From Sepioteuthis lessoniana (Eukaryota; Mollusca; Cephalopoda; Myopsida; Loliginidae), in assembly GCA_963585895.1 (NCBI GenBank), contig OY757911.1, positions 92,656,514-92,720,513 on the forward strand: a stretch of DNA of 64,000 nucleotides, in the 5' to 3' direction. Shown piece by piece: positions 31,730-42,128 of the stretch. Positions within the stretch are counted from its first letter, which is position 1; the number at the start of each line of letters is the position of its first letter. Below the pieces are notes generated by a model that ran no database searches, had not been told where the DNA came from, and was given only the letters and a program-made list of their open reading frames with translations. A program made the position numbers and the translations under genes.

Positions 31730-32550
31730 AAAAAATAACAATATAGTATATGCACATCTATATATAATTCAAATGTATACCCACGCTGAAAATCGATCCC
31801 AAATCAGCTATTGTTCAAATAAAGTTCCAGTGTCAATTTCCCTACACATACAAACCCAAAACAATATTTCAATATTGTCAGCCCATAACCTCAAACCAAA
31901 TTCAAAATCAATAACACAGTTTGACCTCTCCCTTTTCGAGTTCACACCTTATCTTCACCCAAATCAACCTTCTTTTTGAGAAAGCTACCAAAAATCCTAT
32001 TTTTTGCAATAACCCGATGAAGACAGTTGTCAAGAAATATCATATCAACAATATTCTCAAAATTTCGTTACCTCTGTCACATCACTATCAGTCAATTTCC
32101 TAACACGTTTGCATAATCGTGATATCACAGAAAAAAACATTACTAAATATATATTGACCAACTTTTACGAATATTTGTACGAGTACAATCAACAACACGA
32201 TTAGGCTTTCCGAGGAAAAACGATGTGAAAAAAGAGAGAGGCATGCGAAGATCTTAAAAGTTATTTCAAAAGCGTACAGGTAAACAGAGACTGACAGAGT
32301 TAGCAAAAAGAGCAATGAATTTTGCCACTACTTCCCTGACAATTAAGGTAAGAAGAAAGAAGTTCACAGAAAGGCCTTCTCACTCACTGGATATTACAGC
32401 TATGAGAAATCTTCCTAAAATACCATCAGCATTAAGAAAATATATAGGTTTTCAGCTTTCTGGGCCAGCTTTACCGTTTTTTTGTCTCTCAGTCAATGGA
32501 CTGATGCTACATCAAAATCCATTGTCGGACAGTTTCTTTTCTTCCTTTTA
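31730..32550. other. Unassigned sequence
   Basis: No repeat family or protein domain recognised. Several 60-78 codon open frames lie here (31773-32551), with Lys/Asn/Ser-rich composition expected from AT-rich DNA. Confidence 0.4.
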
Positions 32551-32554
32551 ATTA

Positions 32555-32790
32555 AAATTAGGTCTGGCTTTCAATCTACCAGAAGATTTTATATTTCATT
32601 TTCAAGGATACATTCTGGTTTGTGCATGTATCATTTTCAGTAGGGTCTCTTGCATAATTAACATTTGATCAACTTACAAACTAGTCATGCCTTCTCTCCT
32701 ATTTCTTTTATGTCAGTTTTCTGCATTCGTTTTGTATATAATTAACTGTTTCAACTCTGTCAACGCATAGTATACTTGCTATATTATTTA
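32555..32790 (-). pseudogene. LINE-B fragment (antisense), first of a chain
   Basis: Antisense of the LINE-B region between the CCHC motif and the IQTDHLI block: 'aaaattaggtctggctttca' (RPDLII), 'ggatacattctggtttgtgc', 'gatcaacttacaaactagtc' and 'aactgtttcaactctgtcaa' (ETIN). The 3' end is missing on the left. The right edge abuts the tail of the next copy. Confidence 0.65.
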
Positions 32791-32794
32791 CTAA

Positions 32795-33374
32795 TTAGAG
32801 TTTTTCACATCAGCGTTAGCTGATGGTCTTTCAATAGATTTTGAGTGATAGCAAGTCTCTTAAAAGTCTCCAGGACTCTTCTCAATATTCTGGCCATTCT
32901 CAATAATCCTGTCGTTTGGATGATCTCCGTCAACTTCTATGTCCTCCAGTCCCTTAATTAATTCTTTAGCTACTGTACCAAAAGCACCAATCCCAATTAA
33001 TATAATTATCACTTTCAAGTTCCATAGTTTTTCACATTCTTTCAGTTTTATTTTGTGGTCAGCTAGGACAGCAAAGTCGACAATTGTGCAAATTCTCTTT
33101 TTTTTTTGTGTATTATCATAAGTTCTGGTTTTCTGGCAGAGATTAGGTGATCCATCTGTATGTCAAAGTCCCATAGGAGTTTATGTGTGTCATTTTCAAG
33201 GCACATGCTGGGCTGTGCATATACCATTTGTTCGTATGGTCAAATTTAAATTTCTTTCACATCTCTCAGTGGATCAACTTACCCATCCAGTCGTGTCTAG
33301 TCTTATACTACTATGCTAATTTCCTGCATTCGTTCATTATATAATTGATTGTTTCATCTCTGTCACCGCATAGT
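32795..33374 (-). pseudogene. LINE-B C-terminal copy (antisense), second of the chain
   Basis: Starts at left with a 'tattatttactaattagag' tail and 3' end 'tttttcacatcagcgttag'. The minus strand reads RLLRDLLSLK-like, TARILRR, LEDIEV, KIVDFAV, RPELMI and the WYMHN area, up to the ETINYI block at 33360. Stops and frame changes are present. Confidence 0.7.
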
Positions 33375-33379
33375 GTATT

Positions 33380-33658
33380 ATAATCATTATTATTATCATT
33401 ATTTTACTCATCTGATAATTTTTCAAATCTGTGATAGCTGTTGGATTCTCAATGGAGTTTGAGTGATAGCAAGTTTCTTCAAATCTTTAGAACTCTTCGT
33501 AGTATTCTGACCGATCTTGATAATGCTGTACATTTGATGGTCTCCACTCGTCTTGTTATTTTCAAGCCTCTAGTTTCCTTTTCAGTCGTGACCTTACCGA
33601 GTGCAACAATTACAATTGGTATCGCCGACTCCTTCATGTTCCATAGTTTAATATCACC
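33380..33658 (-). pseudogene. LINE-B 3' end copy (antisense), third of the chain
   Basis: Begins at left with the tail 'tcattattattatcattatt' and 3' end 'ttttactcatctgataattt'. The minus-strand frame 33479-33697 reads LWNMKESAIPIVIVALGKV, then VETIKCTALSRSVRILRRV. It ends near 33658 within the LWNMK block. Confidence 0.75.
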
Positions 33659-33661
33659 ATT

Positions 33662-33715
33662 GTTATGAATTTGGACCCTCGGGAAAGTCAAATTCATATT
33701 TTATTCATAAATATA

Positions 33716-33770
<55 letters not shown>

Positions 33771-34120
33771 CTCTCCCGTTTTTATTTCCTTCGCAAACCA
33801 GCAGCAGTAGACAAAAAGTCTGAAGAGTTGAATTCGGGTCAAGGGTACGTGCTGACCGATTGACGGTCGATTTTCCTTTATAAAGATGTATGAACTGGCA
33901 AGCAGCCCTTAGCAACAAGCAGCCTATTTGAAGGCTGAATGCCGATTGGCCAAGAAGCCTACGTGATACGAGTCAGCGGGAAGGTCTAATCTGCAAAGAG
34001 GAAAATCACACAAGTCAGTTGACCAAGAGATCCTGTAACAGACAAACGTGTCTGTGATGCAAAGAGTCAACTGTCTTCCCCAGGCCAGCTCTTATAAGAA
34101 GATTAAAATGTCTCCAAAAA
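33662..34120 (-). other. Promoter-like block, possible LTR or element regulatory end (minus strand)
   Basis: On the minus strand the order is: a CCAAT-type box ('cttggccaatcggcattcag', about 33953-33934), a TATA box ('ctttataaagg', about 33885), then poly(A)-type signals 'ggaaataaaaacg' (about 33790-33778) and 'atgaataaaatatg' (about 33703-33690). A (GA)n tract lies between the two signals. This order and spacing resemble an LTR, but I could not find convincing ends or a target duplication. A decayed host promoter is the alternative. Confidence 0.35.
33718..33764. repeat. (CT)n microsatellite
   Basis: An almost pure CT tract of about 47 bp. Confidence 0.97.
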
Positions 34121-34271
34121 AAGATGAGAAATGCATCACTATTTTGTTCGTTGATTGACAACGAGAGAAATCAAAGTACAAAAAACGATCTTAAGATGTA
34201 CCCAGAAAGAAAGAAAAAAAGAAAGAAACAAAGAAAGAAATGTGAAACGCCACAGCATAAATATATATATA

Positions 34272-34633
34272 TATGAAGGTAGCAGAAAAGACATAATCCA
34301 AATAGTTGATGTAAAGTCGACGTTAACATTTCGGTTTCAGTAACCATCATCAGGACTTGGATATCAAAATTGATCACATAGCGATGGATGTTTGCTGAGA
34401 TGATTGGAGCAAATGAGAAATATACAACGAAAAGATACATGAACGTGCACATAGCGTTCATAATTCAAAAGTCATTAGAACGTGTCTGGCCCGTGGAAAA
34501 TATTTGAAAATGTTGAAAAAGTATTTTGATATCCAAATCCTGATGATGCTTACTGAAACTGAAACGTTAACTTCGACTTTAGAACATAATACATTCACGT
34601 ACTTGGATTTTGTTTTTTTCTGCTACCTTCATA
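34272..34633. repeat. Inverted repeat with a hammerhead-like core in each arm
   Basis: Left arm 34272-34372 and right arm 34517-34633 are reverse complements with moderate divergence (shared 'gaaggtagcagaaaa', 'aagtcga', 'gatatcaaaa'), around a spacer of about 145 bp. Each arm contains a CTGATGA ... GAAA motif. Opposite-facing terminal repeats are a known arrangement of Penelope-like elements; no coding part is visible between them. Confidence 0.65.
34311..34360 (-). ncRNA. Hammerhead ribozyme-like motif (minus strand)
   Basis: Reading the minus strand: stem I aagtc/gactt (5 perfect pairs), core CTGATGA, one T, stem II GGTT/AACC around a 5-base loop, GAAA, a two-pair stem III around TTAA (one pair a T-G wobble), and the cleavage triplet GTC. 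Apart from the extra T all core positions fit. The partner in the right arm (34540-34582, plus strand) is more eroded, with TTC at the cleavage position and a broken stem II. Confidence 0.6.
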
Positions 34634-34663
34634 ATGTCAGATTTTATCCATGTTTACTTTCAG

Positions 34664-34665
34664 AC

Positions 34666-34709
<44 letters not shown>
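34664..34709. repeat. (TA)n microsatellite
   Basis: A TA tract just right of the inverted repeat. The overlapping frames 34504-34870 are not genes. Confidence 0.95.
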
Positions 34710-34710
<1 letters not shown>

Positions 34711-35204
34711 AACAGGAAAAAAAGAGAGACGTAAGATAAGCTTTCCTTTTAATGTTATTTTATTTTTTTGCTTACCCCGTTCTTACTGTACACAAAACAC
34801 ATCAAAACAATATTTTTTTGCACACATCATCATAAGAAAGATTCTAGTTGAATTGCCCCCTAATTATTAAAATATAAACATTCTTATTACTGCCGCTAAC
34901 ATAATCTTACGTTACATACATGAATTTTTGGTTTGGTAGCTAATAAAATAATTTGTATTCTAAATTATGCATTTCGTGTTGTCTTCATTTTCGGCTGGTA
35001 CGATAATCTCTGCGTCATAGTTTTCCCTATTCGCATGAGGTTGAATGATATCCCGAAATAAAATATTGTCCGACATAATACCAGTAATTCGCTTGACGTT
35101 GTCCAGGTGATAGGCGCCGGTAAAAGGGTCGAAACTAAAACAAAGCAGTCGGAGAAGTTTCGTGACACCATCGCTTTCATGCTTTACCTTTTACTATAAT
35201 TATT

Positions 35205-35448
35205 AATACTCCTCTGAGAGTTTTCCCAGACCTGCTTTATTTAATGGTCTTCGACTAGGGTTTGAGTCAGAGCAAGTCTGTTCATGTATCCAGGACTCTT
35301 TTCGGTATTCTTACCGATCTTAATAATGCTGACGTTTAAATGGTCTCAACTCGTCCTCTTTTTTTCCAAGTCTTCCAGTCCGACTATCAATCCTTTCGTG
35401 AGTGTACCGAGTGCAACAATTACAATTGGCATCACTGTCACTTTATGT
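35205..35448 (-). pseudogene. LINE-B 3' end (antisense), abutting the LINE-C tail
   Basis: Left end 'actcctctgagagttttccc' (3' end), then antisense of the SLKP, RILRRVL, LEDLE and ALGTL blocks. It stops exactly where the (TTA)n tract begins, which is the 3' tail of the next element. The plus-strand open frame here is a shadow. Confidence 0.7.
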
Positions 35449-35449
35449 C

Positions 35450-35450
<1 letters not shown>

Positions 35451-35491
<41 letters not shown>
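35451..35491. repeat. (TTA)n, 3' tail of LINE-C
   Basis: A pure TTA tract. On the minus strand it is the (TAA)n end of LINE-C. Confidence 0.93.
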
Positions 35492-37160
35492 TATCTATTT
35501 ATTTTCCGATTTATCTTCGGTATTTTCAATCTTTCATCTGATCTTTATCCTTGACTTAGAGCGAGGGGAGGTAGTAATTACATGTATTATACGTATATTT
35601 TTCTGGTATTTTTGTATTTTTATCATTCCCATCGATAGTTCTCTCTTAAGGAGATAAGCAGTTCCGCAAAGTGCATTTTTATGTATTTTATATTGGCTTG
35701 TATAATATTAATATTTATCTGTCCATTTCTTAATCATAGCCAAGGTCTCTACTATTTGTGGCAAGGAAGTAGTTTTAAGGTGCCATAATTTTTGAAATTT
35801 CTATTTCCAGGTCTTTGTATCTATTCATTTTATTGTATTTTTGGCTGATGTGTGACTATATGTTAATACTGACCCATCAATCAAGAGGCAATAGATTAAA
35901 TGTAGCAGGTAAGGGCAATAAAAATATTTTTATTATCTTTACTTGCTACACCTGGACTATTGCTGTTTATTTACACTCGATTCGTTTACCAAAGTCGCAA
36001 AGAAGAGTAGCTCCTTTGGTTTCTGTTATTGGTTCAAGGTATTTATACCAATTTTCGCAATCCAGTAGTCCATAGTATTTACATATTTTCCAATAAATAT
36101 AATGTTAGATTTAATCATACCTTTTTTCTATTTTATCAGTGTTAGGATTGGGCAACTACACACTAAGTGTTCAATGAATTCAGTTTTTTGTTCCCAAAAT
36201 CTAAATATTGGGTTTGAACCAATTATATGATATTTTCTTAATTGTGTCTTGTTGATAAGCCGTGGGTCTGTGCTGCTACGATTAACCCCTCTGTTTCTGC
36301 ATTCAGTCCATCACTTTTCAGCCATTGATTAGACTTTACAATATCACAATTTCTAATTGTTTGTGTGCATCGTCCATATAAGGGTTTTTCCTGGAGTTTT
36401 TTTTAAATTGATCTAGTCCTTGCGTATTAGCTTCTATCTTTATGTTTTTGCTACCTCCCTTGTTTTATCTTTTATGTCTATTTTTTCAGTGTAAGGTCAG
36501 TTGTTCAAGAAATCAATTACTTTATCTACTAATCGAATACTTTTCCTCCGGCTTCGCGTTTGTGTTATTAACTGTCGTATCAACTCTGTCGTATGATTAA
36601 GTATTTCTTTAATTCTGTAGTGTTTTTTTGTAGGCCAATTCTAGTTGGTTTAAGCAGCTTCTATCATGCAGAGAAATTTTATATCTTCTCACAGTGTGAT
36701 GGATTAGTAGTTTTCTAACTTTTAAATCCATCTTTCCTATTTCAGCTAACGTCCAGTTATTCAAAAAAAAAAAAAAAAAACAAAAAAAAAAAAAAAACTA
36801 TATTTCACTACTGGTGTTGCCAGGGTATTAATTGCTATAACTTTATTTGCTGGATTTAATACCTTTTTTCATACGGTTCAAATTCTCCTATAGACTTATT
36901 TTCTTATTTTTTTCTTTATTTGCAGTATGATTTATATCATTCGCTTCATTGGATCCTTAATTTACAGGCATTATTGTATTCTCATTCTTTGAATTTTGGG
37001 TGTTTACATCTTGAGCAATGATTTTAGACGTTACTACCAACTCTCTTTAAAGTGATTTTCGCGTATTTTTCAAGATAAAATGGCATGCCTATTTCGTCAC
37101 TAAATCTTTTTAATGGCTAGTTACCATTTTTACATATAATAATAAGTCCTCCATATAGAA
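35492..37160 (-). pseudogene. LINE-C, relative of LINE-B: RT end, CCHC region and C-terminus (antisense)
   Basis: On the minus strand, from right to left: an RT block with KRFSDEIGMPF near 37110-37080; an RKxL-type basic stretch and a block around 36740-36560 corresponding to the VDRLY/KEGGRG area of LINE-B; SNQWLKSDGLNAETEGLIVA near 36340-36270; IEHLVCSCPIL in the CCHC area near 36170; and YKDLEIEI near the C-terminus at about 35820-35790. Motif order equals LINE-B but the sequence is clearly different. A poly(A) stretch interrupts it near 36763. No open frame remains. Confidence 0.65.
36763..36797. repeat. Poly(A) stretch
   Basis: A-rich run with a single C, inside LINE-C. Confidence 0.9.
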
Positions 37161-37162
37161 TG

Positions 37163-37282
37163 TGAGGTTTACTCATCATCATCATGTCGTGCCTTTAGCA
37201 CGGATATCCCTGACCCTCTCTCGCCACTTTTCCCTATCATTCATCGCCTCTGGCGGGTCTTTAGGACTACATCCCGTAAATT
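37163..37282 (-). pseudogene. LINE-A 3' end (antisense)
   Basis: Starts with the antisense tail 'tcatcatcatcatgtcgtgc', then 'acggatatccctgaccctct' (the RERVRDIRA block) and 'ggactacatcccgt' (the TGC block). About 120 bp, strongly similar to the 58.9-kb copy. Confidence 0.8.
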
Positions 37283-37890
37283 TCTATGGAAATATGTAGC
37301 TATTAAATAAATTGAAAAAATGTGATTCTCCTTTGAAGAATCCATTGATAATAATCACATTAGTAATTTTTAGCATGATCTTTTGATGGATTAGTCTGAG
37401 TTTAGTACGCCACCTTTCCATATTGTATCTTGGGAAGGTAATTATAACTGTGGATGTCTTTACAATTTTTAGAATTTTAAAAATTTATTGACGGGTTCGA
37501 TATCAAAAGATTTTCGGCCATACTTAAATGTTTCTGATATGTCAACAATTCTTGATCATCTTATTTATAAGTAGATGATCTTTGCAGACATATGATTATT
37601 TTTTGTTATCCTTTTTTTTTTAAAAGTGAAGATATTTTTACATTCCATGAATTTGAGCTTTATGTCCTTTAGAAAAGATGATTATCTAATATGAGAAATC
37701 GTGTACGTAGTCTGTAGGTTTTTTTGTGTTTTTACTTTCTCTTGGTTTTGGTGAAAAGTATGTTCCTCATGTATTTTTTTCAGATTATCTGATTTCTGAA
37801 AAAAGGGTTTCGCCATGGGTTTATATGTGGAGGATAGCTGGTTGAGCCAAAAGTTTGTTACAACTGATTTCAATTTATGTGTGATTCTTT
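37283..37890. other. Unassigned, weakly coding-like on the minus strand
   Basis: The minus strand has an open frame at 37682-37873 (Lys/Asn-rich, containing FWLNQLSSTYKPMAKPFF) and further short coding-like pieces to the left. I recognise no family. It may be the upstream part of LINE-C or another element. Confidence 0.3.
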
Positions 37891-37892
37891 GT

Positions 37893-38132
37893 ATCTGTAT
37901 TCTTTGTTTTTAATGGCATATCAACCTTTGTAGGTTATTTAATGCCAAAGCTATTCTCTTAGAAGAACAGTAGTGGTACTATTTAACCCATAGCTGGGAG
38001 GATAAGGGGGTTCATACCTTTCCCAGGGGTATTTGCCCGAAAGTAAACGTAATAGCGCGAGTGGAGTACGAACTCGCGTACTACGATTCCGCAGTCCATC
38101 GCTTTAACCATTACACCCCGATGATACCCCCA
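37893..38132 (-). repeat. S2 tRNA-derived SINE (antisense), well preserved
   Basis: Left: 3' domain 'tcaacctttgtaggttattt' and 'aatgccaaagctattctctt'. Middle: 'gggaggataagggggttcat', 'ttgcccgaaagtaaacgtaa'. Right: antisense of the B box ('gtacgaactcgcgtactacg') and A box ('taaccattacaccccgatga'). It serves as the S2 reference. Confidence 0.85.
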
Positions 38133-38242
38133 ATTTATGTGTGAGTTTAAGGGAATTTAAAATGCCTTCTACAATAACGTCATTAATATTTGTTGTTTAT
38201 CATTTTTCTTTCTTTATATATATTCAGACCTCCTTTCTTTTT

Positions 38243-38600
38243 TATTACAAGGATGAGTCAAAAAGTAATGCCTTTTTCTTTTGTACATGAATAATTACCG
38301 ACACAAGAATACGCATCATACTTCAATATGAAGCTGGTCCGCTTTGTATCATATCCTTACTCCTCAACATAGTCACTGTATTTTTCAATAGCAATGTTCT
38401 GTCTTCGGATAAGAGTCTTGTAAAATTCTGTTAACTGTTCTTTGAGCTACTTCATCACTGCAGTTTTCACAGGCATAATATTTGCCTCTTAAAACCTTTT
38501 TCATGGGACCGAAGTGATGATAGTCCAAAGGTGCTAAATCTTGCCAATCGATAATCCTCCTTCTGCATGATAATGGTCGATCATACACAAGCATCAGTAA
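38243..38600 (-). pseudogene. Mariner transposase C-terminus with one terminal repeat (antisense)
   Basis: A second mariner lineage. The minus-strand frame 38385-38594 reads DLAPLDYHHFGPMKKVLRGK, equivalent to the DLAPxDxxLF motif with the third catalytic Asp, followed by a C-terminus that decays. The left end 'gatgagtcaaaaagtaatgc' and following T-rich bases look like the terminal repeat. The N-terminal part and the other terminal repeat are absent, so the copy is truncated at about 38600. Confidence 0.75.
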
Positions 38601-38651
38601 AATGGAAAAAAAATTGCCTCATCGGGGTGAAAAAATTTACCGCATCCTCCT

Positions 38652-38960
38652 TACTCACCAGATTTTTCTATTTCATATATTTCTCCTTTCTTTTCCATTT
38701 TTTTCTCTTTTGCTTCTTCCTTAATTATTTTATAATTAATTTTGTGTTTGTTTTTCATTTTTCCTCTTATCTTTTCTATTCTTTCTTTCTTTCTTTCATT
38801 TCATTTCATTCATTCTCTAACCCTTTCATTCTCGTTTTTGTAATTTATTTCTTTTCTTTTTTCACCATTCTTTCTTTCTTTCATTTTCCTCTCTTTCTTT
38901 CGTTAATTCTTTCTGTTTTTACTTCCTTTCTTATTTTCTTTTTGTCTAAATTAGTTCCCT
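38652..38960. repeat. Pyrimidine-rich tract (TTTC/TTCATT type)
   Basis: About 300 bp consisting almost only of T and C with occasional A ('ttctttctttctttcattt' and similar). The open frame 38567-39034 (Phe/Ser-rich) is a translation of it. Confidence 0.85.
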
Positions 38961-38987
38961 CACTTTATATACATATATTGTTCTCTC

Positions 38988-38991
<4 letters not shown>

Positions 38992-39030
<39 letters not shown>
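38992..39030. repeat. (TA)n microsatellite
   Basis: A pure TA tract. Confidence 0.95.
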
Positions 39031-39032
<2 letters not shown>

Positions 39033-39149
39033 GATGACAGATTATTCATTCTGTAACTACCCAGAAAACTGTTAACTGAATTTTAAAGTAAAATGTTCTG
39101 TGTATAAGGTCCAGTCTTTATAATGAATAGAAAAATATTAAATATTTAA

Positions 39150-39375
39150 AACAGCACATGCGAACACATACAGGAGAGAAACCCTATTCATATGGAGTGT
39201 AAGGATCTGCATTTTCACAAAGTACACATTTGGAAATACACATGCGAACATTTACAGGAGATAAACCATTTTCTTGTGATATATAAGGTTCAGCATTTAT
39301 ACAGAAGTCACATTTGAAAAATCACATGAAAAGTCACACGTGAGAAAAATACTATTTTCCTGTGAGGGCATTTAG
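39150..39375 (+). pseudogene. C2H2 zinc-finger pseudogene fragment
   Basis: Reading in one frame gives HMRTHTGEKPYSYGV, a stop, then GSAFSQSTHLEIHMRTFTG, DKPFSCDI, a stop, GSAFIQKSHLKNHMKSHT. These are two and a half Kruppel-type fingers with intact linkers (TGEKPY and TGDKPF) and histidine pairs. The zinc-binding cysteines are damaged: the first finger has Tyr instead of its first Cys, and in both fingers the codon of the second Cys is a stop (tgt to taa). No intron or upstream exon is seen. It is probably a remnant of a cephalopod-type multi-finger gene, left by duplication or retroposition. Confidence 0.85.
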
Positions 39376-39509
39376 AAACAAAAAATCTAAAAACTCACAT
39401 AACAAATAGCATATTTTCTTAAAGCCTATATTGAGATTTTTCAATTTACATTTGAAACCTTTTAAGAATATTTATGAAGTTTAATTCTTGCTAGATTGTT
39501 AAATTTTCA

Positions 39510-39665
39510 TTTTCATACATTTCTATGGCATTTTTCAGTCTTATAAGACCATGGATCTATGTTGGGATCTTGGCAAAAGTATGAGCAAAGTTGTATGAAA
39601 GACTGGCAGTTGCCCATACATCAAGTCCAATTCACTCAAAGTTCTTGAGTATTCTCCATTAAGGA
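39510..39665 (+). repeat. Dispersed repeat R, possibly conserved in cephalopods
   Basis: Contains 'tttcagtcttataagaccat', 'ggatctatgttgggatcttg', 'agcaaagttgtatgaaagac' and 'tggcagttgcccatac'. I recall a very similar block as a frequent noncoding repeat in octopus sequences; that is memory, not a search. It occurs once in this window. Confidence 0.45.
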
Positions 39666-41150
39666 TTGAAAATTCTAACCATGATAGTTATTGTAGAAAA
39701 ATCTTTCAAAATGTTTACAATCATTAACTCAGTTTTTTATTTTTTTATTTTTTGGAGACAACAGTCGATGTTAAAATATAAAATTTGCATTGAAAGTATT
39801 TATAGAATATCTTATTTCATCTTTTTCTTAGATAAAGATTGTCATTTGTGATTATGATTAATTTTTATTAGCATTTTTCTTATTTTTAACTTTTTATAAA
39901 AAAAGAACTATGTCAAATATATATATATGTCACCAGTTATCTTATAGATACATAATTACAAATCGATCTAGACTTCACTGAGGCAAAAAGTTATGCAATT
40001 TCAAAGCTCATGGGAGCTTATCCTTTGTCTTTTTTTAATGTATTGTTGCTCTGTCCTGGAAATAATGACTCGATTGAATTGTGATTAAAAAGAAATCAAA
40101 AGTAAGATGAAGGAAATATTAACCAAAATTAATAAGGATTTATAATGTTCTTCTAATAGATAAATTATAGTATTAACAATATTAATATAAAAGAAAACAA
40201 TATTACGTTAAAAACATACTATGTTGAATATTTTCCACTTACAATATGCGATTGAACGTTTTATACCCTCTCCTCCTCAGCCAAAAATCTGGGGTGATAT
40301 TACAGTCTCGGTGGCTTACACGGTTCTACTAAAATTGATGCCACCAGCAGCATTTGCTACCGGACAGATATTACTTTGTGTTATTTATAATGTCAAGCAC
40401 CTTATTTCCGTTGATTAAGCAGCATCTTATTTTCGTTAGAGCTTAACGTCATTTTCTCTTGATCGTCATGTTCTCATTCAGTCACCTTCATTAGAGAGTA
40501 CAAAGATCGACAGTATGTTCTAATCTGCTGACTCGTGTGACTTTTGCGATGGTTGGCAAGCATTGATGAAAGTTCCTGATCAAGATATGACCAAGTACAT
40601 CTCTGCTTACATTAAGGCAACTGAATACTTTCTCGGAATTTCACTCCGGCACTTATGATCAACAATGTGATCCTGAATTACTATAAGTGTAATCTGGATT
40701 CGTTACCTATCTTCATATTTACATTCTTCTCTTAGAAGAATACGTTGTTAACACCAATGTGCCTTAAAAATGCATAATTCGTTAAGAAGCAGACTATATT
40801 GAATGATAATTATTTACTCTGTGTAATAAATGTGTTTTTTCCCTGATTAGGTTACTCACCAATTATTTTATTTACGTATCTATCTATAAGATGCTGCTGC
40901 CAATTAACATTAATTTGATTATATGCAAATTACTGGTGATGTTATTCAATTTTATTGTTTTCAAATGAATAATTATAGTATTTTCTTCTAGTTCACAGAC
41001 TAATATAATAGTATAATTTCCACCCATGCTCATGAAGGTTCAAGTAAAAACAAACGAACAAACAATAAAAAAACAAAAGAAAACAAATCTCTAGTTCCAA
41101 CTCATATCTTCACAATTGATTTACCTCACTTGAAATATTGGTATAACACA
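39666..41150. other. Unassigned AT-rich sequence
   Basis: No gene or repeat recognised. The open frames at 39666-39851 and 40221-40418 carry no motif I know. Confidence 0.4.
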
Positions 41151-41154
41151 ATGC

Positions 41155-41492
41155 TAGACATTTTTTTCATTTGTTCTCGTTTTCGTTCTTTCTTTTATCT
41201 TTTTTCTTTCTTTTTTCATTTTTTCCGTTTTGCATTTTTTTCATTCATTCTTTCCTTTTTTATCTTTTCATTCTTTATCTTTTTCATTATCTTTATCTTA
41301 TCTGTTTTTCTTTTTACAATTCTTTCATTCATTCTTTTTTTTTGTTCTATTATTTGTTCTCTATTCCGTACTTTCTTTCATATTTTCCTTCATTGTATCC
41401 TTCTTTGTCTTTTTCTTTCGTTCTTTTGTTCTCACTTTTTTTCTCTTTCATTCTTTCATTCGTTTTCTTTATTTCTGTCCTTGTACCAGATT
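41155..41492. repeat. Second pyrimidine-rich tract
   Basis: About 335 bp of TTTC/TTCATT-type sequence, like 38652-38960. The three Phe/Ser-rich open frames across it are composition artefacts. Confidence 0.85.
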
Positions 41493-41544
41493 GAAGTGAT
41501 CTGATATGAAATACTAACCTGAAGTTTTTCGCCGTTAAATTATT

Positions 41545-41835
41545 TGTTTTTTTGTATGCTAAACCACTTCAACACGGATTGGATGTGACGCAAGATGAAT
41601 TTTTAAGCGAAGTACAGCTGGTTTGAATTCAAAGTTTTTCTTCTACATTTGTTGCTTTACTAGAACTAAGGTAGACACTCTGTACTACAATTTTATGCAG
41701 GGAGTGAAAAAAAGATAGATTCATACCTTTCTTAAGGGCATTAGAAATAAGTGAAATGCAGACAGCTTCGTCCATGATTCGAACTTGAGTCACCAATTCC
41801 ATTTCCGAAGAACGAATACCGTTACACTTAATTTT
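41545..41835 (-). repeat. S1 tRNA-derived SINE (antisense)
   Basis: Left: 'cacggattggatgtgacgca' (3' end), 'aagcgaagtacagctggttt', 'caaagtttttcttctacatt'. Right: 'gattcgaacttgagtcacca' (antisense B box) and 'gaataccgttacactta' (A-box region). Confidence 0.7.
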
Positions 41836-42128
41836 TTCCTTTTTAGTATCCGGTAAAATTCTATGACTTTTAAAGGATGATTTTCCAGGTTCTCTGATGT
41901 GAAATATTGTTTGAATTACATCTCCCCGGGTTGATTTTTCGTTTTGGGATTTTGTGTGATAACTGGCTGTTCCATAGGATCAAATGTTTGTGTTTGAGTT
42001 TCTCCTGATATTTTCCCGCTAATATGTTGAGCTTTATTATCATTTTAACATGAGGACAGAAAAAACGCCTTATTGGCTATGGGAGTTCGACGTAGGATAT
42101 CATTCTAGGTCACCAGTAATGAAAAAAA

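Noticed and set aside
38567-39034. A 155-codon Phe/Ser/Leu-rich frame resembling a membrane protein
   Set aside because: It is the translation of a pyrimidine-rich tract and a (TA)n tract; the hydrophobicity follows from T-rich codons.
41130-41504. A 124-codon Phe-rich frame
   Set aside because: Same reason; three frames of the same tract are open at once.
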